Source: Nissolia schottii
Taxonomy: Eukaryota; Streptophyta; Magnoliopsida; Fabales; Fabaceae
Assembly (NCBI GenBank): GCA_003254905.1
Contig: QANU01045757.1
Location: 1-64,000, forward strand
DNA: 64,000 nt
Direction: 5' to 3'
Shown here: positions 25,804 through 41,015 of the stretch, piece after piece
How the letters are laid out: every line of letters starts with the position of its first letter
How positions within the stretch are numbered: position 1 is the stretch's first letter
Made by a program: the position numbers and the translations under genes
Notes under the pieces: generated by a model
The model's database searches: none
What the model saw: only the letters and a program-made list of their open reading frames with translations
Told to the model about the DNA's origin: nothing

Positions 25804-26580
25804 NNNNNNNNNNNNNNNNTAATCAATCAATCTTGAGAATTAGTTAACGAAAGTATTTTTACCTAACTCATTCAAATTGGACCAATAAAGAACAGAATAT
25901 GATATTAGAGATCTATACATGCTTACCTTAAATGCAGTGAATAATAGAATATTGAAGCGGCGATAATTCATGTTAAGTCGTGTCTGAACGAATTCCATGA
26001 CTGTAGTAGCATCAGATACGAAACTATAGCAAAATAATGGTGCTCAACATCCTGAAAGTTTTAACATATATGCAAATACTAAAAAACAATGTCATAGTTA
26101 ATAAATTAATGTGAGTAGAAAATAGTTTCACTTAGAAAGGGAGCAAACATTAAACAGTATAAAAAAATCAACGTAATGTGAATATATGTAATCACGAAAT
26201 TGTAGATACCTTGACGGTGGAAATGACTTGACCCAATGCTCCTCTTAACCTTTTTTAATTTTCTGAGAAAATACAAAATAACTAAAAGAGAACGAAATCA
26301 GAGAACTTAGAGTTAAATTCCATTTGCATGGAAGGAAACACTAAGAAATGGAAAACATGTAGGAAAAAAAGAATCAGAATTATGAAAGAAAGCTTGCAAT
26401 ATTACAAATACTTGTAAAGAAACTAGTATCTATATCAAAAATCTAAAGTCATCTTACCTCCACCATGATTTCAAACTCACTAAAATTGTCATCAAAGCGC
26501 CAATAACGTCACATCTAATTTCCGCTCATTCATTGTAGCTACTGCAACACATAATTAAAAAAACTAATCAAAAGCATTAC
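25801..26580 (-). pseudogene. Unidentified host-gene fragment, copy S4 (with assembly gap)
   Basis: Fourth copy. The first ~90 bp, present in S2 and S3, are replaced by 16 undetermined bases (25,804-25,819), so this part is unsequenced and not necessarily deleted. The remainder, including all three exon-like blocks, matches S3 closely. Confidence 0.55.
25804..25819. other. Assembly gap of 16 N
   Basis: Undetermined bases at the junction of satellite block 7 and copy S4. Comparison with S3 suggests ~90 bp of true sequence is hidden here. Confidence 0.98.
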
Positions 26581-29500
26581 TTGAATTATCAAATCATATA
26601 TTAGTTAGTCATGTATGCCATCCATTTGACTCACCACAGGTCATTGAATTATCCGATATCAAATCATATATTAGTTAGTCATGCATGTCATCCATTTGAC
26701 TCACCACAGGCCATTGAATTATCCGATATTACACCATATTTTAGATGGCCATGCATGTCATCCATTTGACCCACCACAGGTCATTGAATTATCCACCCAT
26801 ATATTAGATGGTCATGCATGCCATCCATTTGACCCACCACAGGTCAATTGATTTATCTGATATCCCACCATCTTTTAAATGGCCATGCAATATCATCCAT
26901 TTAACCCACCACAGGTCATTGAATTATCTGATATCCCACCATACATCAGATGGTCATGCATGCCATCCATTTGACCCACCACAGGTCATTGAATTATCCA
27001 ATATCCCACCATGAATTAAATGGTGATGCATGCCATCCATTTGACCCACCACAGGTCATTGAATTATCCGATATCACACCATTCATTAGATAGTCATGCA
27101 TGAAATTTGACCCATCACAGGTCATTGAATTATCCCATATCCCACCATATTTTAGATGGTCATGCATGCCATCCATTTGACCCACCACAGGTCATTGAAT
27201 TATACAACCATATATTAGATGGTCATGCATGCCATCCATTTGACCCACCACAGGTCATTGAATTATCCGATATGCCACCATATTTTAGACGGTCATGCAT
27301 GTCAACCATTTGACCCACCACAGGTCAACGAATTATCAAATATCCCACATCCCACCATTCATTAGATGGTCATGCATGCCATCCATTTGACCCACCACAG
27401 GTCATTGAATTATCCGATATCCCACCATGCATTAGATGGCCATGCATGTCATCCATTTGACCCACCACAGGTCAATTGTTTTATCTGATATCCCACCATA
27501 TTTTAAATGGCCATGCAATGTCATCCATTTGACCCACCACAGGTCATTAAATTATCCGATATCCCATCATATTTTAGATAGTCATGCATGTCATCCATTT
27601 GACCCACCACAAGTCATTGAATTATCTGATATCCCACCAAGCACTAGACGGTCATGCATGCCATCCATTTGACCCACCACTGGCCATTGAATTATCCGAT
27701 ATCCCACCATGCATTTACCCACCACAGGCCATTGAATTATCCGATATGCCGCCATGCATTAGATGGACATGCATACCATCTATTTGACCCACCACAGGTC
27801 ATTGAACTATCCAACCATATATTAAATGGTCATGCATGTCATCAATTTGACCCACCACAGGTCATTAAATTATCCGATATGCCACCATATTTTAGACGGT
27901 CATGCATGTCAACCATTTGACCCACCACCGGTCAACGAATTATCAAATATCCCACATCCCATTATTCATTAGATGGTCATGCGTGCCATCCATTTGACCC
28001 ACCACATGTCATTGAATTATCCGATATCCAACCATACATTAGACGGTCATGCATGCTTTTTTTTTTTGACCCACCACAAGTCATTAAATTATCCGATATC
28101 CTACCACATTTTAGATGGTCATGCATGTCATCCATTTGACCCACCACAGGTCATTGAATTATCTGATATTCCACCATGCATTAGATGGTCATGCATGCTA
28201 TCCATTTGACCCACCACAGGCCATTGAATTATCCGATAACCTGCCATGCATTAGATGGTCATGCATGCCATCCATTTGACTCATCATAGGTCATTGAATT
28301 ATCCAACTATATATTAGATGGTCATACATGCCATCCATTTGACCCACCACAGGTCATTGAATTATCCGATATCCCACCATGCATTAGACGGTCATGCATG
28401 TCATCCATTTGACCCACTACAAGTCATTGAATTATCCGATAGCCCACCATGCATTTGACGATCATGCATGCCACCCATTTGACCCACCACAGGCCATTGA
28501 AATATCTGATATCCCACCATGCATTTACCCACCACAGGCCATTGAATTATCCGGTATCCCGCCATGCATTAGATGGTCATGCATGTCAACCATTTGACCC
28601 ACCATAGATCATTGAATAATCCAACCATATATTAGATGGTCATGCGTGCCATCCATTTGACCTAACACAGGTCATTAAATTATCTGATACCCCGCCATGT
28701 ATTAGATGGTCATGTGTGCCATCCATTTGACCCACCACAGGTCATTAAATTATCCGGTATCCCGCCATGTATTAGATGGTCATGCGTGCCATCCATTTGA
28801 CCAACCACAGGTCATTGAATTATTCGATATCCCACCAAATTTTAGATGGTCATGCATGCCATCCATTCGACCCACCACAGGTCATTGAATTATCCGATTT
28901 TCCACCATGAATTAAATGGTCATGCATGTCATCCATTTGGCCCACCACAAGTCATTGAATTATCCAACCATATATTAGATGGTCATGCGTGCCATCCATT
29001 TGGCCCACCAGAGGTCATTGAATTATTCGATATCCCACCATATTTTAGATGGTCATGCGTGCCATGCATTCGATCCACCACAGGTCATTGAATTATCCGA
29101 TATTCCACCATGAATTAGATGGTCATGTATGCCATCTATTTGACTCACCACAGGTCATTGAATTATCCGATATCAAATCATATATTAGTTAGTCATGCAT
29201 GTCATCCATTTGACTCACCACAGGCCACTGAATTATCCGATATTCCACCATATTTTAGATGGTCATGCATGTCATCCATTTGACCCACCACAGGTCATTG
29301 AATTATATGACCAACCATATGTCATTGAATTATCCGATATCCCACCATACATCAGATGGTCATGCATGCCATCAATTTAACCCACCACAGGTCATTGAAT
29401 TATCCAATATCCCACCAGCCATCCATTTGACCCACCACAGGCCATTCAATTATCTGATATCCCACCATGAATTAAATGGTGATGCATGCCATCCATTTGA

Positions 29501-32500
29501 CCCACCACAGGTCATTGAATTATCCGATATGCCACCATATTTTAGACAGTCATGCATGTCAACCATTTGACCCACCGCAGGTCAACGAATTATCAAATAT
29601 CCCACATCCCACCATTCATTATATGGTCATGTATGCCATCCATTTGACCCACCATAGGTCATTGAATTATCCGATATTCCACCATGCATTAGACGGTCAT
29701 GCATGCCATTTTTTTGACCCACCACAGGTCATTGAATTATCCGATATTTCACCATGCATTAGATGGTCATGTATGCCATCCATTTGACCCACCACAGGCC
29801 ACTGAATTATCCGATATTCCACCATATTTTAGATGGTCATGCATGTCATCCATTTGACCCATCACAGGTCATTGAATTATCCGATATCCCACCATGAATT
29901 AGATGGTCATGTATGCCATCCATTTGACCCCACCACAGGCCACTGAATTATCCGATATTCCACCATATTTTAGATGGTCATGCATGTTATCCATTTGACC
30001 CATCACAGGTCATTGAATTATCCACCCATATATTAGATGGTCATGCATTCCATCCATTTGACCCACCACAGGTCAATTGATTTATCTGATATCCCACCAT
30101 ATTTTAAATGCCATGCAATATCATCCATTTGACCCACCACAGGTCATTGAATTATCCGATATCCCCCCATATTTTAGATGGTCATGCATGCCATCCATAT
30201 GACCCACCATATGTCATTGAATTATCCGATATCCCACCATACATCAGATGGTCATGCATACCATCCATTTAACCCACCACAGGTCATTGAATTATCTAAT
30301 ATCCCACCAGCCATCCATTTGACCCACCACAAGTCATTGAATTATCTGATATCCCACCATGAATTAAATGGTGAATTTTCCAATATCCCACCAGCCATCC
30401 ATTTGACCCACCACAGGTCATTGAATTATCTGATATCCCACCATGAATTAAATGGTGATGCATGCCATCCATTTGACCCACCACAGGTCATTGAATTACC
30501 CGATATCCAACCACATTTTAGATAGTCATGCATGTCATTCGTTTGACCCACCACAGGTCATTGAATTATCCGATATGCCACAATATTTTAGACGGTCATG
30601 CATGTCAACCATTTTACCCACCACAGGTCAACGAATTATCAAATATCCCACATCCCACCATTCATTAGATGGTCATGCATGCCATCCATTTGACCCACCA
30701 TAGGTCATTGAATTATCCGATATTCCACCATGCATTAGACGGTCATGCATGCCATTTTTTTGACCCACCACAGGTCATTAAATTATCCGATATTCCACCA
30801 TGCATTAGATGGTCATGCATGCTATCCATTTGACCCACCACCGGCCATTGAATTATCCGATAACCTGCCATGCATTAGATGGTCATGCATGTCATCCGTT
30901 TGACCCACCATAGGTCATTGAATTATCCAACTATATATTAGATGGTCATACATGCCATCCATTTGACCCACCACAGGTCATTGAATTATCCGATATCCCA
31001 CCATGCATTAGATGGTCATGCATGTCATTCATTTGACCCACCACAGGCCATTGAATTACCCGATATCCCACCATATTTTAGATGGCCATGCATGTCATCC
31101 ATTTCACCCACCACAGGTCATTGAATTATCCACCTATATATTAGATTGTCATACATGCCATCCATTTGACCCACCACAGGTCATTTAATTATCCGATATC
31201 CCACCATGCATTAGATGGTCATGCATGTCATTCATTTGACCCACCACAGGCCATTGAATTACCCGATATCCCACCATATTTTAGATGGCCATGCATGTCA
31301 TCCATTTCACCCACCACAGGTCATTGAATTATCCACCTATATATTAGATTGTCATACATGCCATCCATTTGACCCACCACAGGTCATTTAATTATCCGAT
31401 ATCCCACCATGCATTAGATGGTCATGCATGTCATTCATTTGACCCACCACAGGCCATTGAATTACCCGATATCCCACCATATTTTAGATGGCCATGCATG
31501 TCATCCATTTCACCCACCACAGGTCATTGAATTATCCACCTATATATTAGATTGTCATACATGCCATCCATTTGACCCACCACAGGTCATTTAATTATCC
31601 GATATCCCACCATGCATTAGATGGTCATGCATGTCATTCATTTGACCCACCACAGGCCATTGAATTACCCGATATCCCACCATATTTTAGATGGCCATGC
31701 ATGTCATCCATTTCACCCACCACAGGTCATTGAATTATCCACCTATATATTAGATTGTCATGCATTCCATCCATTTGACCCACTACAGGTCAATTGATCT
31801 ATCTGATATCCCACCATATTTTAAATGGCCATGCAATGTCATCCATTTGACCCACCACAGGTCATTAAATTATCCCACCATGCATTTACCCACCACAGGC
31901 CATTGAATTATCCGATATGCCGCCATGCATTAGATGGACATGTATGCCATCTATTTGACCCACCACAGGTCATTGAACTATCCAACCATATATTAAATGC
32001 TCATGTATGCCATCCATTTGACCCACCACAGGTCATTGAATTATCCGATATGCCACCATATTTTAGACGGTCATGCATGTCAACCATTTGACCCACCACA
32101 GGTCAACGAATTATCAAATATCCCACATCCCACCATTCATTAGATGGTCATGCATGCCATCCATTTGACCCACCACAGGTCATTGAATTATCCGATATCC
32201 AACCATGCATTAGACGGTCATGCATGCCATTTTTTTGACCCACCACAGGTCATTAAATTATCCGATATCCTACCACATTTTAGATGGTCATGCATGTCAT
32301 CCATTTGATCCACCACAGGTCATTGAATTATCTGATATTCCACCATGCATTAGATGGTCATGCATGCCATCCATTTGACCCACCACAGGTCATTGAATTA
32401 TCTGATATCCCACCATGCATTAAACGGTCATGCATGTCATCCATTTGACCCACTACAGGTCATTGAATTATCCGATAGCCCACCATGCATTTGATGATCA

Positions 32501-35500
32501 TGCATGCCACCCATTTGACCCACCACAGGCCATTGAAGTATCTGATATCCCACCACGCATTTACCCACCACAGGCCATTAAATTATCCGGTATCCCGCCA
32601 TGCATTAGATGGTCATGCATGTCAACCATTTGACCCACCATAGGTCATTGAATAATCCAACCATATATTAGATGGTCATGCGTGCCATCCATTTGACCCA
32701 ACACAGGTCATTGAATTATTTGATATCCCGCCATATTTTAGATGGTCATGCGTGCCATCCATTTGACCCACCACAGGTCATTGAATTATTCGATATCCCA
32801 CCATGAATTAGATGGTCATGCATGTCATCCATTTGACCCACCACAGGTCAATGAATTATCCGGTATCCCGCCATATAATACATGGTCATGCGTGCCATCC
32901 ATTTGACCCACCACAGGTCATTAAATTATCCAACCATATTTAGATGGTCATGCATGCCATCCATTTGACCCACCACAGGTCATCGAATTATCCGATATCC
33001 CACTATGTTTTAGATGGTCATGCATGCCACCCATTTGACTCACCACAGGTCATCGAATTACCCGATATCCCGCCAGCCATCCATTTTACCCACCACAGGT
33101 GATTGAATTATCCGATATACCACCATGTATTGGATGGTCATGCGTGCCATCCATTTGACCCACCAGAGGTCATTTAGTTATTTGATATCCCACCATATTT
33201 TAGATGGTCATGCATGCCATCTATTTGACCAACCACAGGTCATTGAATTATTCGATATCCCACCAAATTTTAGATGGTCATGCATGCCATCCAATTGACC
33301 CACCACAATTCAATTGAATTATCGGATATCCCACCACGCAATAGATGGTCATGCATGCCATCCATTTGACCCACCATAGGTTATTGAATTATCCGATATC
33401 CCACCATAATTTAGATGGTCATGCATGTCATCTATTAGACCCAGCACAAGTCATTGAATTATTCGATATCCCACCATATTTTAGATGGTCATGCGTGCCA
33501 TCCATTCGGCCCACCACAGGTCATTGAATTATCCGATTTTCCACCATGAATTAAATGGTCATGCATGTCATCCATTTGGCCCACCACAAGTCATTGAATT
33601 ATCTAACCATATATTAGATGGTCATGCGTGCCATCCATTCAGCCCACCAGAGGTCATTGAATTATTCAATATCCCACCATATTTTAGATGGTCATGCGTG
33701 CCATCCATTCGACCCACCACAAGTCATTGAATTATCCGATATCCCACCATGAATTAGATGGTCATGCGTGTCATCCATTTGACCCACCACAATTCATTGA
33801 ATTATCCAACCATATATTAGATGGTCATGCGTGCCATCCATTCGGCCCACCAGAGGTCATTGAATTATTCGATATCCCACCATATTTTAGATGGTCATGC
33901 GTGCCATCCATTCGACCCACCACAGGTCATTGAATTATCCGATATCAAATCATAGATTAGTTAGTCATGCATGTCATCCATTTGACTCACCACAGGCCAC
34001 TGAATTATCCGATATTCCACCATATTTTAGATGGCCATGCCTGTCATCCATTTGACCCACCACAGGTCATTGAATTATCAACCCATATATTAGATGGTCA
34101 TGCATTCCATCCATTTGACCCACCACAGGTCAATTGATTTATCTGATATCCCACCATATTTTAAATGGCCATGCAATATCATCCATTTGACCCACCACAG
34201 GTCATTGAATTATCCGATATCCCACCATATTTTAGATGGTCATGCATGCCATCCATACGACCCACCACAGGTCATTGAATTATCCGATATCAAATCATAG
34301 ATTAGTTAGTCATGCATGTCATCCATTTGACTCACCACAGGCCACTGAATTATCCGATATTCCACCATATTTTAGATGGCCATGCCTGTCATCCATTTGA
34401 CCCACCACAGGTCATTGAATTATCAACCCATATATTAGATGGTCATGCATTCCATCCATTTGACCCACCACAGGTCAATTGATTTATCTGATATCCCACC
34501 ATATTTTAAATGGCCATGCAATATCATCCATTTGACCCACCACAGGTCATTGAATTATCCGATATCCCTCATATTTTAGATGGTCATGCATGCCATCCAT
34601 TTAACCCACCACAGGTCATTGAATTATCCAATATCCCACCAGCCATCCATTTGACCCACCACAGGTCATTCAATTATCTGATACCCCACCATGAATTCCG
34701 ATATCCTTCATATTTTAGATGGTCATGCATGCCATCCATTTAACCCACCACAGGTCATTGAATTATCCAATATCCCACCAGCCATCCATTTGACCCACCA
34801 CAGGTCATTCAATTATCTGATATCCCACCATATATTAGATGGTCATGCATGTCATTCATTTGACCCACCACAGGTCATTGAATCACCCGATATCCAACCA
34901 CATTTTAGATAGTCATGCATGCCATCCATTTGACCCACCACATGTCATTGAATTATCTGATATCCCACCATGAATTAGATGGTCATGCATGTCATCCATT
35001 TGACCCACCACAGGTCATTGAATTATCCGGTATCTCGCCATATAATACATGGTCATGCGTGCCATCCATTTGACCCACCACAGGTCATTAAATTATCCAA
35101 CCATATTGAGATGGTCATGCATGCCATCCATTTGACCCACCACAGGTCATCGAATTATCCGATATCCCACTATGTTTTAAATGGTCATGCATGCCACCCA
35201 GGTCATCGAATTATCCGATATCCCGCCAGCCATCCATTTGACCAACCACAGGTCATTGAATTATTCGATATCCCACCAAATTTTAGATGGTCATGCATGC
35301 CATCCATTTGACCCACCACAGTTCAATTGAATTATCGGATATCCCACCACGCAATAGATGGTCATGCGTGCCATCCATTTAACCCACCATAGGTCATTGA
35401 ATTATTCGATATCCCACCATATTTTAGATGGTCATGCGTGCCATCCATTCGGCCCACCACAGGTCATTAAATTATCTAACCATATATTAGATGGTCATGC

Positions 35501-37429
35501 GTGCCATCCATTTGGCCCACCACAAGTCATTGAATTATCTAACCATATATTAGATGGTCATGCGTGCCATCCATTCGGCCCACCAGAGGTCATTGAATTA
35601 TTCGATATCCCACCATATTTTAGATGGTCATGCGTGTCATCCATTCGACCCACCACAAGTCATTGAATTACCCGATATCCCACCATGAATTAGATGGTCA
35701 TGCGTGTCATCCATTTGACCCACCACAAGTCATTGAATTATCCAACCATATATTAGATGGTCATGCGTGCCATCCATTCGGCCCACCAGAGGTCATTGAA
35801 TTATTCGATATCCCACCATATTTTAGATGGTCATGCGTGCCATCCATTCGACCCACCACAGGTCATTGAAATATCCGATATCAAATCATACATTAGTTAG
35901 TCATGCATGTCATCCATTTGACTCACCACAGGCCACTGAATTATCCGATATTCCACCATATTTTAGATGGCCATGCATGTCATCCATTTGACCCACAACA
36001 GGTCATTGAATTATCAACCCATATATTAGATGGTCATGCATTCCATCCATTTGACCCACCACAGGTCATTGAATTATCCGATATCCCCCCATATTTTAGA
36101 TGGTCATGCATGCCATCCATACGACCCACCATATGTCATTGAATTATCCGATATCCCACCATACATCAGATGGTCATGCATGCCATCCATTTAACCCACC
36201 ACAGGTTATTGAATTATCCAATATCCCACCAGCCATCCATTTGACCCACCACAGGTCATTCAATTATCTGATATCCCACCATGAATTAAATGGTGATGCA
36301 TGTCATTCATTTGACCCACCACAGGTCATTGAATTATCCGAGATCCCACCATTCATTAGATAGTCATGGATGTCATTCATTTGACCCACCACAGGTCATT
36401 GAATTATCCGACATCCCATCATATTTTAGATGGTCATGCATGCCATCCATTTGACCCACCACAGCTCATTGAATTATCCGGTATCCCGCCATATAATACA
36501 TGGTCATGCGTGCCATCCATTTGACCAACCACAGGTCATTAAATTATCCGATATCCCACCACATTTTAGATAGTAATGCATGTCATCCATTTGACCCATC
36601 ACAGGTCATTGAAATATCCCACCAAGCATTAGACGGTCATGCATGCCATCCATTTGACCCAACACATGTCATTGAATTATCCGATATCCCACCTTGAATT
36701 AGACGGACATGCATATCATCCATTAGACCCACCACAAGCCATTGAATTATCCGATATCCCACCATATTTTAGATGGCCATGCATGTCATCCATTTGACCC
36801 ACCACATGTCATTGAATTATCCACCCATATATTAGATGGTCATGCATTCCATCCATTTGATCCACCACAGGTCAATTGATTTATCTGATATCCCACCATA
36901 TTTTAAATTGCCATGCAATGTCATCCATTTGACCCACCACAGGTCATTAAATTATCCGATATCCCACCATATTTTAGATAGTCATGCATGTCATCCATTT
37001 GACCCATCACAGGTCATTGAAATATCCCACTAAGCATTAGACGGTCATGCATGCCATCCATTTGACCCACTACTGGCCATTGATTTATCCGATATCCCAC
37101 CATGCATTTACCCACCACAGGCCATTGAATTATCCGATATGCCGCCATGCATTAGATGGACATGCATGCCATCTATTTGACCCACCACAGGTCATTGAAC
37201 TATCCAACCATATATTAAATGGTCATGCATGCCATCCATTTGACCCACCACAGGTCATTGAATCATCCGATATCCCACCATATTTTAGATGGGCATGCAT
37301 GCCATCCATTTGACCCACTAAAGGTCATTGAATTATCTGCATATATTAGATGGCTATACATGTCATCATTCTATCATGCCACCATATGTCGTTAAATTAT
37401 CTCGTATATATTAAATGGTCGCACAAGTC
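26581..37429. repeat. 70-bp satellite, block 8 (largest)
   Basis: About 10.8 kb, the longest uninterrupted array. Higher-order 203-bp periodicity (70+70+63) is visible at 33,485-33,930 (repeat starts at 33,485, 33,688 and 33,891) and at 30,941-31,752. Other local duplications include a 345-bp one (33,951 against 34,296) and a 139-bp one (34,570 against 34,709). Palindromic GATATC and ATGCAT sites occur in most monomers. A run of eight or nine T interrupts one monomer near 28,060. Short open frames here are a by-product of the monomer and are not genes. Confidence 0.93.
30941..31752. repeat. Identical 203-bp higher-order units
   Basis: Units start at 30,941, 31,144, 31,347 and 31,550, exactly 203 bp apart. 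The last three units read identical base for base, and the first differs slightly. Each unit has three monomers (70+70+63) with private variants gattgtcatac, catgtcattcattt and atccatttcaccc. This is the youngest amplification in the window, unless it is an assembly duplication. Confidence 0.92.
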
Positions 37430-38304
37430 CATAATTTCATTTCGATATTTAAATTTTATGATGCCACATCTGTGGTAAAGGTAATATTTAATTTAAATAA
37501 AATAGTATGCATAAAGAAGAAAAGACAGTAACTTTTAATCAATCAATCTTGAGAATTAGTTGACGAAAGTATTTTTACCTAACTCATTCAAATTGGACCA
37601 ATAAAGAACAGAATATGATATTAGAGATCTATACATGCTTACCTTAAATGCAGTGAATAATAGAATATTGAAGCGGCGATAATTCATGTTAAGTCGTGTC
37701 TGAACGAATTCCATGACTGTAGTAGCATCAGATACGAAACTATAGCAAAATAATGGTGCTCAACATCCTGAAAGTTTTAACATATATGCAAATACTACAA
37801 AACAATGTCATAGTTAATAAATTAATGTGAGAAGAAAATAGTTTCACTTAGAAAGGGAGCAAACATTAAACAGTATAAAAAAATCAACGTAATGTGAATA
37901 TATGTAATAACGAAATTGTAGATACCTTGGCGGTGGAAATGACTTGACCCAATGCTCCTCTTAACCTTTTTTAATTTTCTGAGAAAATACAAAATAACTA
38001 AAAGAGAATGAAATCAGAGAACTTAAAGTTAAATTCCATTTGCATGGAAGGGAACACTAAGAAATGGAAAAGATGTAGGAAAAAAAGAATCAGAATTATG
38101 AAAGAAAGCTTGCAATATTACAAGTTTACAAATACTTGTAAAGAAACTAGTATCTATATCAAAAATCTAAAGTCATCTTACCTCCACAATGATTTCAAAC
38201 TCACTAAAATTGTCATCAAAGCGCCAATAACGTCACATCTAATTTCCGCTCATTCATTGTAGCTACTGCAACACATAATTAAAAAAACTAATCAAAAGCA
38301 TTAC
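37430..38304 (-). pseudogene. Unidentified host-gene fragment, copy S5
   Basis: Fifth copy, complete at both ends, with the same three exon-like blocks and borders. A short duplication of 'tacaa' type sequence near 38,120 is private to this copy. Confidence 0.55.
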
Positions 38305-41015
38305 TTGAATTATCAAATCATATATTAGTTAGTCATGTATGCCATCCATTTGACTCACCACAGGTCATTGAATTATCCGATATCAAATCATATATTAGTT
38401 AGTCATGCATGTCATCCATTTGACTCACCACAGGCCATTGAATTATCCGATATTCCACCATATTTTAGATGGTCATGCATGTCATCCATTTGACCCACCA
38501 CAGGTCATTGAATTATCCACCCATATATTAGATGGTCATGCATTCCATCCATTTCACCCACCACAGGTCAATTGATTTATCTGATATCCCACCATATTTT
38601 AAATGGCCATGCAATATCATCCATTTGACCCACCACAGGTCATTGAATTATCCGATATCCCCCCGTATTTTAGATGGTCATGCATGCCATCCATATAACC
38701 CACCATATGTCATTGAATTATCTGATATCCCACCATACATCAGATGGTCATGCATGTCATCCATTTAACCCATCACAGGTCATTGAATTATCCAATATCT
38801 CACCAGCCATCCATTTGACCCACCACAGGTCATTGAATTATCCGATATCCCACCATTCATTAGATAGTCATGCATGTCATTCATTTGACCCACCACAGGC
38901 CATTGAATTATCCGATATCCCACCATATTTTAGATGGCCATGCATGTCATCCATTTGACCCACCACAGGTCATTGAATTATCCACAAATATATTAGACGG
39001 TCATGCATGCCATCTATTTGACCCACCACATGTCATTTAATTATCCGATATCCCACCTTGAATTAGACGGTCATGCATATCATCCATTTGACCCACCACA
39101 GGTCATTGAATTATCCGATATCCCACCATATTTTAGATGGCCATGCATGTCATCCATTTGACCCACCACAAGTCATTGAATTATTCACCCATATATTAGA
39201 TGGTCATGCATTCCATCCATTTGACCCACCACAGGTCAATTGATTTATCTGATATCCCACCATATTTTAAATGGCCATGCAATATCATCCATTTGACCCA
39301 CCACAGGTCATTGAATTATCCGATATCCCACCATACATCAGATGGTCATGCATGCTATCCATTTAACCCACCACAAGTCATTGAATTATCTAATATCCCA
39401 CCAGCCATCCATTTGACCCACCACAGGTCATTGAATTATCTGATATCCCACCATGAATTAAATGGTGATGCATGCCATCTATTTGACCCACCACAGGTCA
39501 TTGAATTATCCGATATCCCACCATGCATTAAACGGTCATGCATGCCATTTTTTTGACCCACCACAGGTCATTAAATTATCCGATATCCTACCACATTTTA
39601 GATGGTGATGCATGCCATCCATTTGACCTACCATGAATTAAACGGTGATGCATGCCATCCATTTGACCCACCACAGGTCATTGAATTATCCGATATCCCA
39701 CCATTCATTAGATAGTCATGCATGAAATCCATTTGACCCACCACAGGTCATTGAATTATCCGATATCCCGCCATTCATTAGATAGTCATGCATGAAATCC
39801 ATTTGACCCATCACAGGTCATTGAATTATCCGAGATCCAACTATATATTAGATGGTCATACATGCCATCCATTTGACCCACCACAGGTCATTGAATTATT
39901 CGATATCCCACCATGTATTAGATGGTCATGCATGTCATTCATTTGACCCACCACATATCATTAAATTACCCGATATCCAACCACATTTTAGATAGTCATG
40001 CATGTCATCCATTTGACCCACCACAGGTCATTGAATTATCCGACATCCCATCATATTTTAGATGGTCATGCATGCCGTCCATTTGACCCACCACAGTTCA
40101 TTGAATTTTTCGATATCCCACCTTGAATTAGACGGCCATGCATATCATCCATTTGACCCACCACAGGCCATTGAATTAACCGACATCCCATCATATTTTA
40201 GATGGTCATGCATGTCATCCATTTGACCCACCACAAGTCATTGAATTTTCCGATATCCCACCTTGAATTAGACATATTAGATGGTCATGCATTCCATCCA
40301 TTTGACCCACCACAGGTCAATTGATTTATCTGATATCCCACCATATTTTAAATGGCCATGCAATGTCATCCATTTGACCCACCACAGGTCTTTAAATTAT
40401 CCGATATCCCACCATATTTTAGATAGTCATGCATGTCATCCATTTGACCCATCACATGTCATTGAAATATCCCACCAAGCATTAGACGGTCATGCATGCC
40501 ATCCATTTGACCCACCACTGGCCATTGAATTATCGGATATCCCACCATGCATTTACCCACCACAGGCCATTGAATTATCCGATATGCCGCCATGCATTAG
40601 ATGGACATGCATGCCATCTATTTGACCCACCACAGGTCATTGAACTATCCAACCATATATTAAATGATCATGCATGCCATCCATTTGACCCACCACAGGT
40701 CATTGAATTATCCGATATCCCACCATGAATTAGATGGTCGTGCATGCGATCCATTTGACCCACCACATGTCATTGAATCATCCAATATCCCACCATATTT
40801 TAGATGGGCATGCATGCCATCCATTTGACCCAACACAGGTCATTGAATTATATGATATCGCACAATGCATTAGATAGTCTTCCATGTCATCCATTTGACC
40901 CACTAAAGGTCATTGAATTATCTGCATATATTAGATGGCCATACATGTCATCATTCTATCATGCCACCATATGTCGTTGAATTATCTCGTATATATTAAA
41001 TGGTCACACAAGTCC
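38305..41015. repeat. 70-bp satellite, block 9
   Basis: About 2.7 kb. The opening (ttagttagtcatgtatg) and closing series are the same as in the other blocks flanked by gene fragments. The ggtcaattgatttatctg higher-order variant is present at 38,570, 39,235 and 40,317. Confidence 0.9.
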
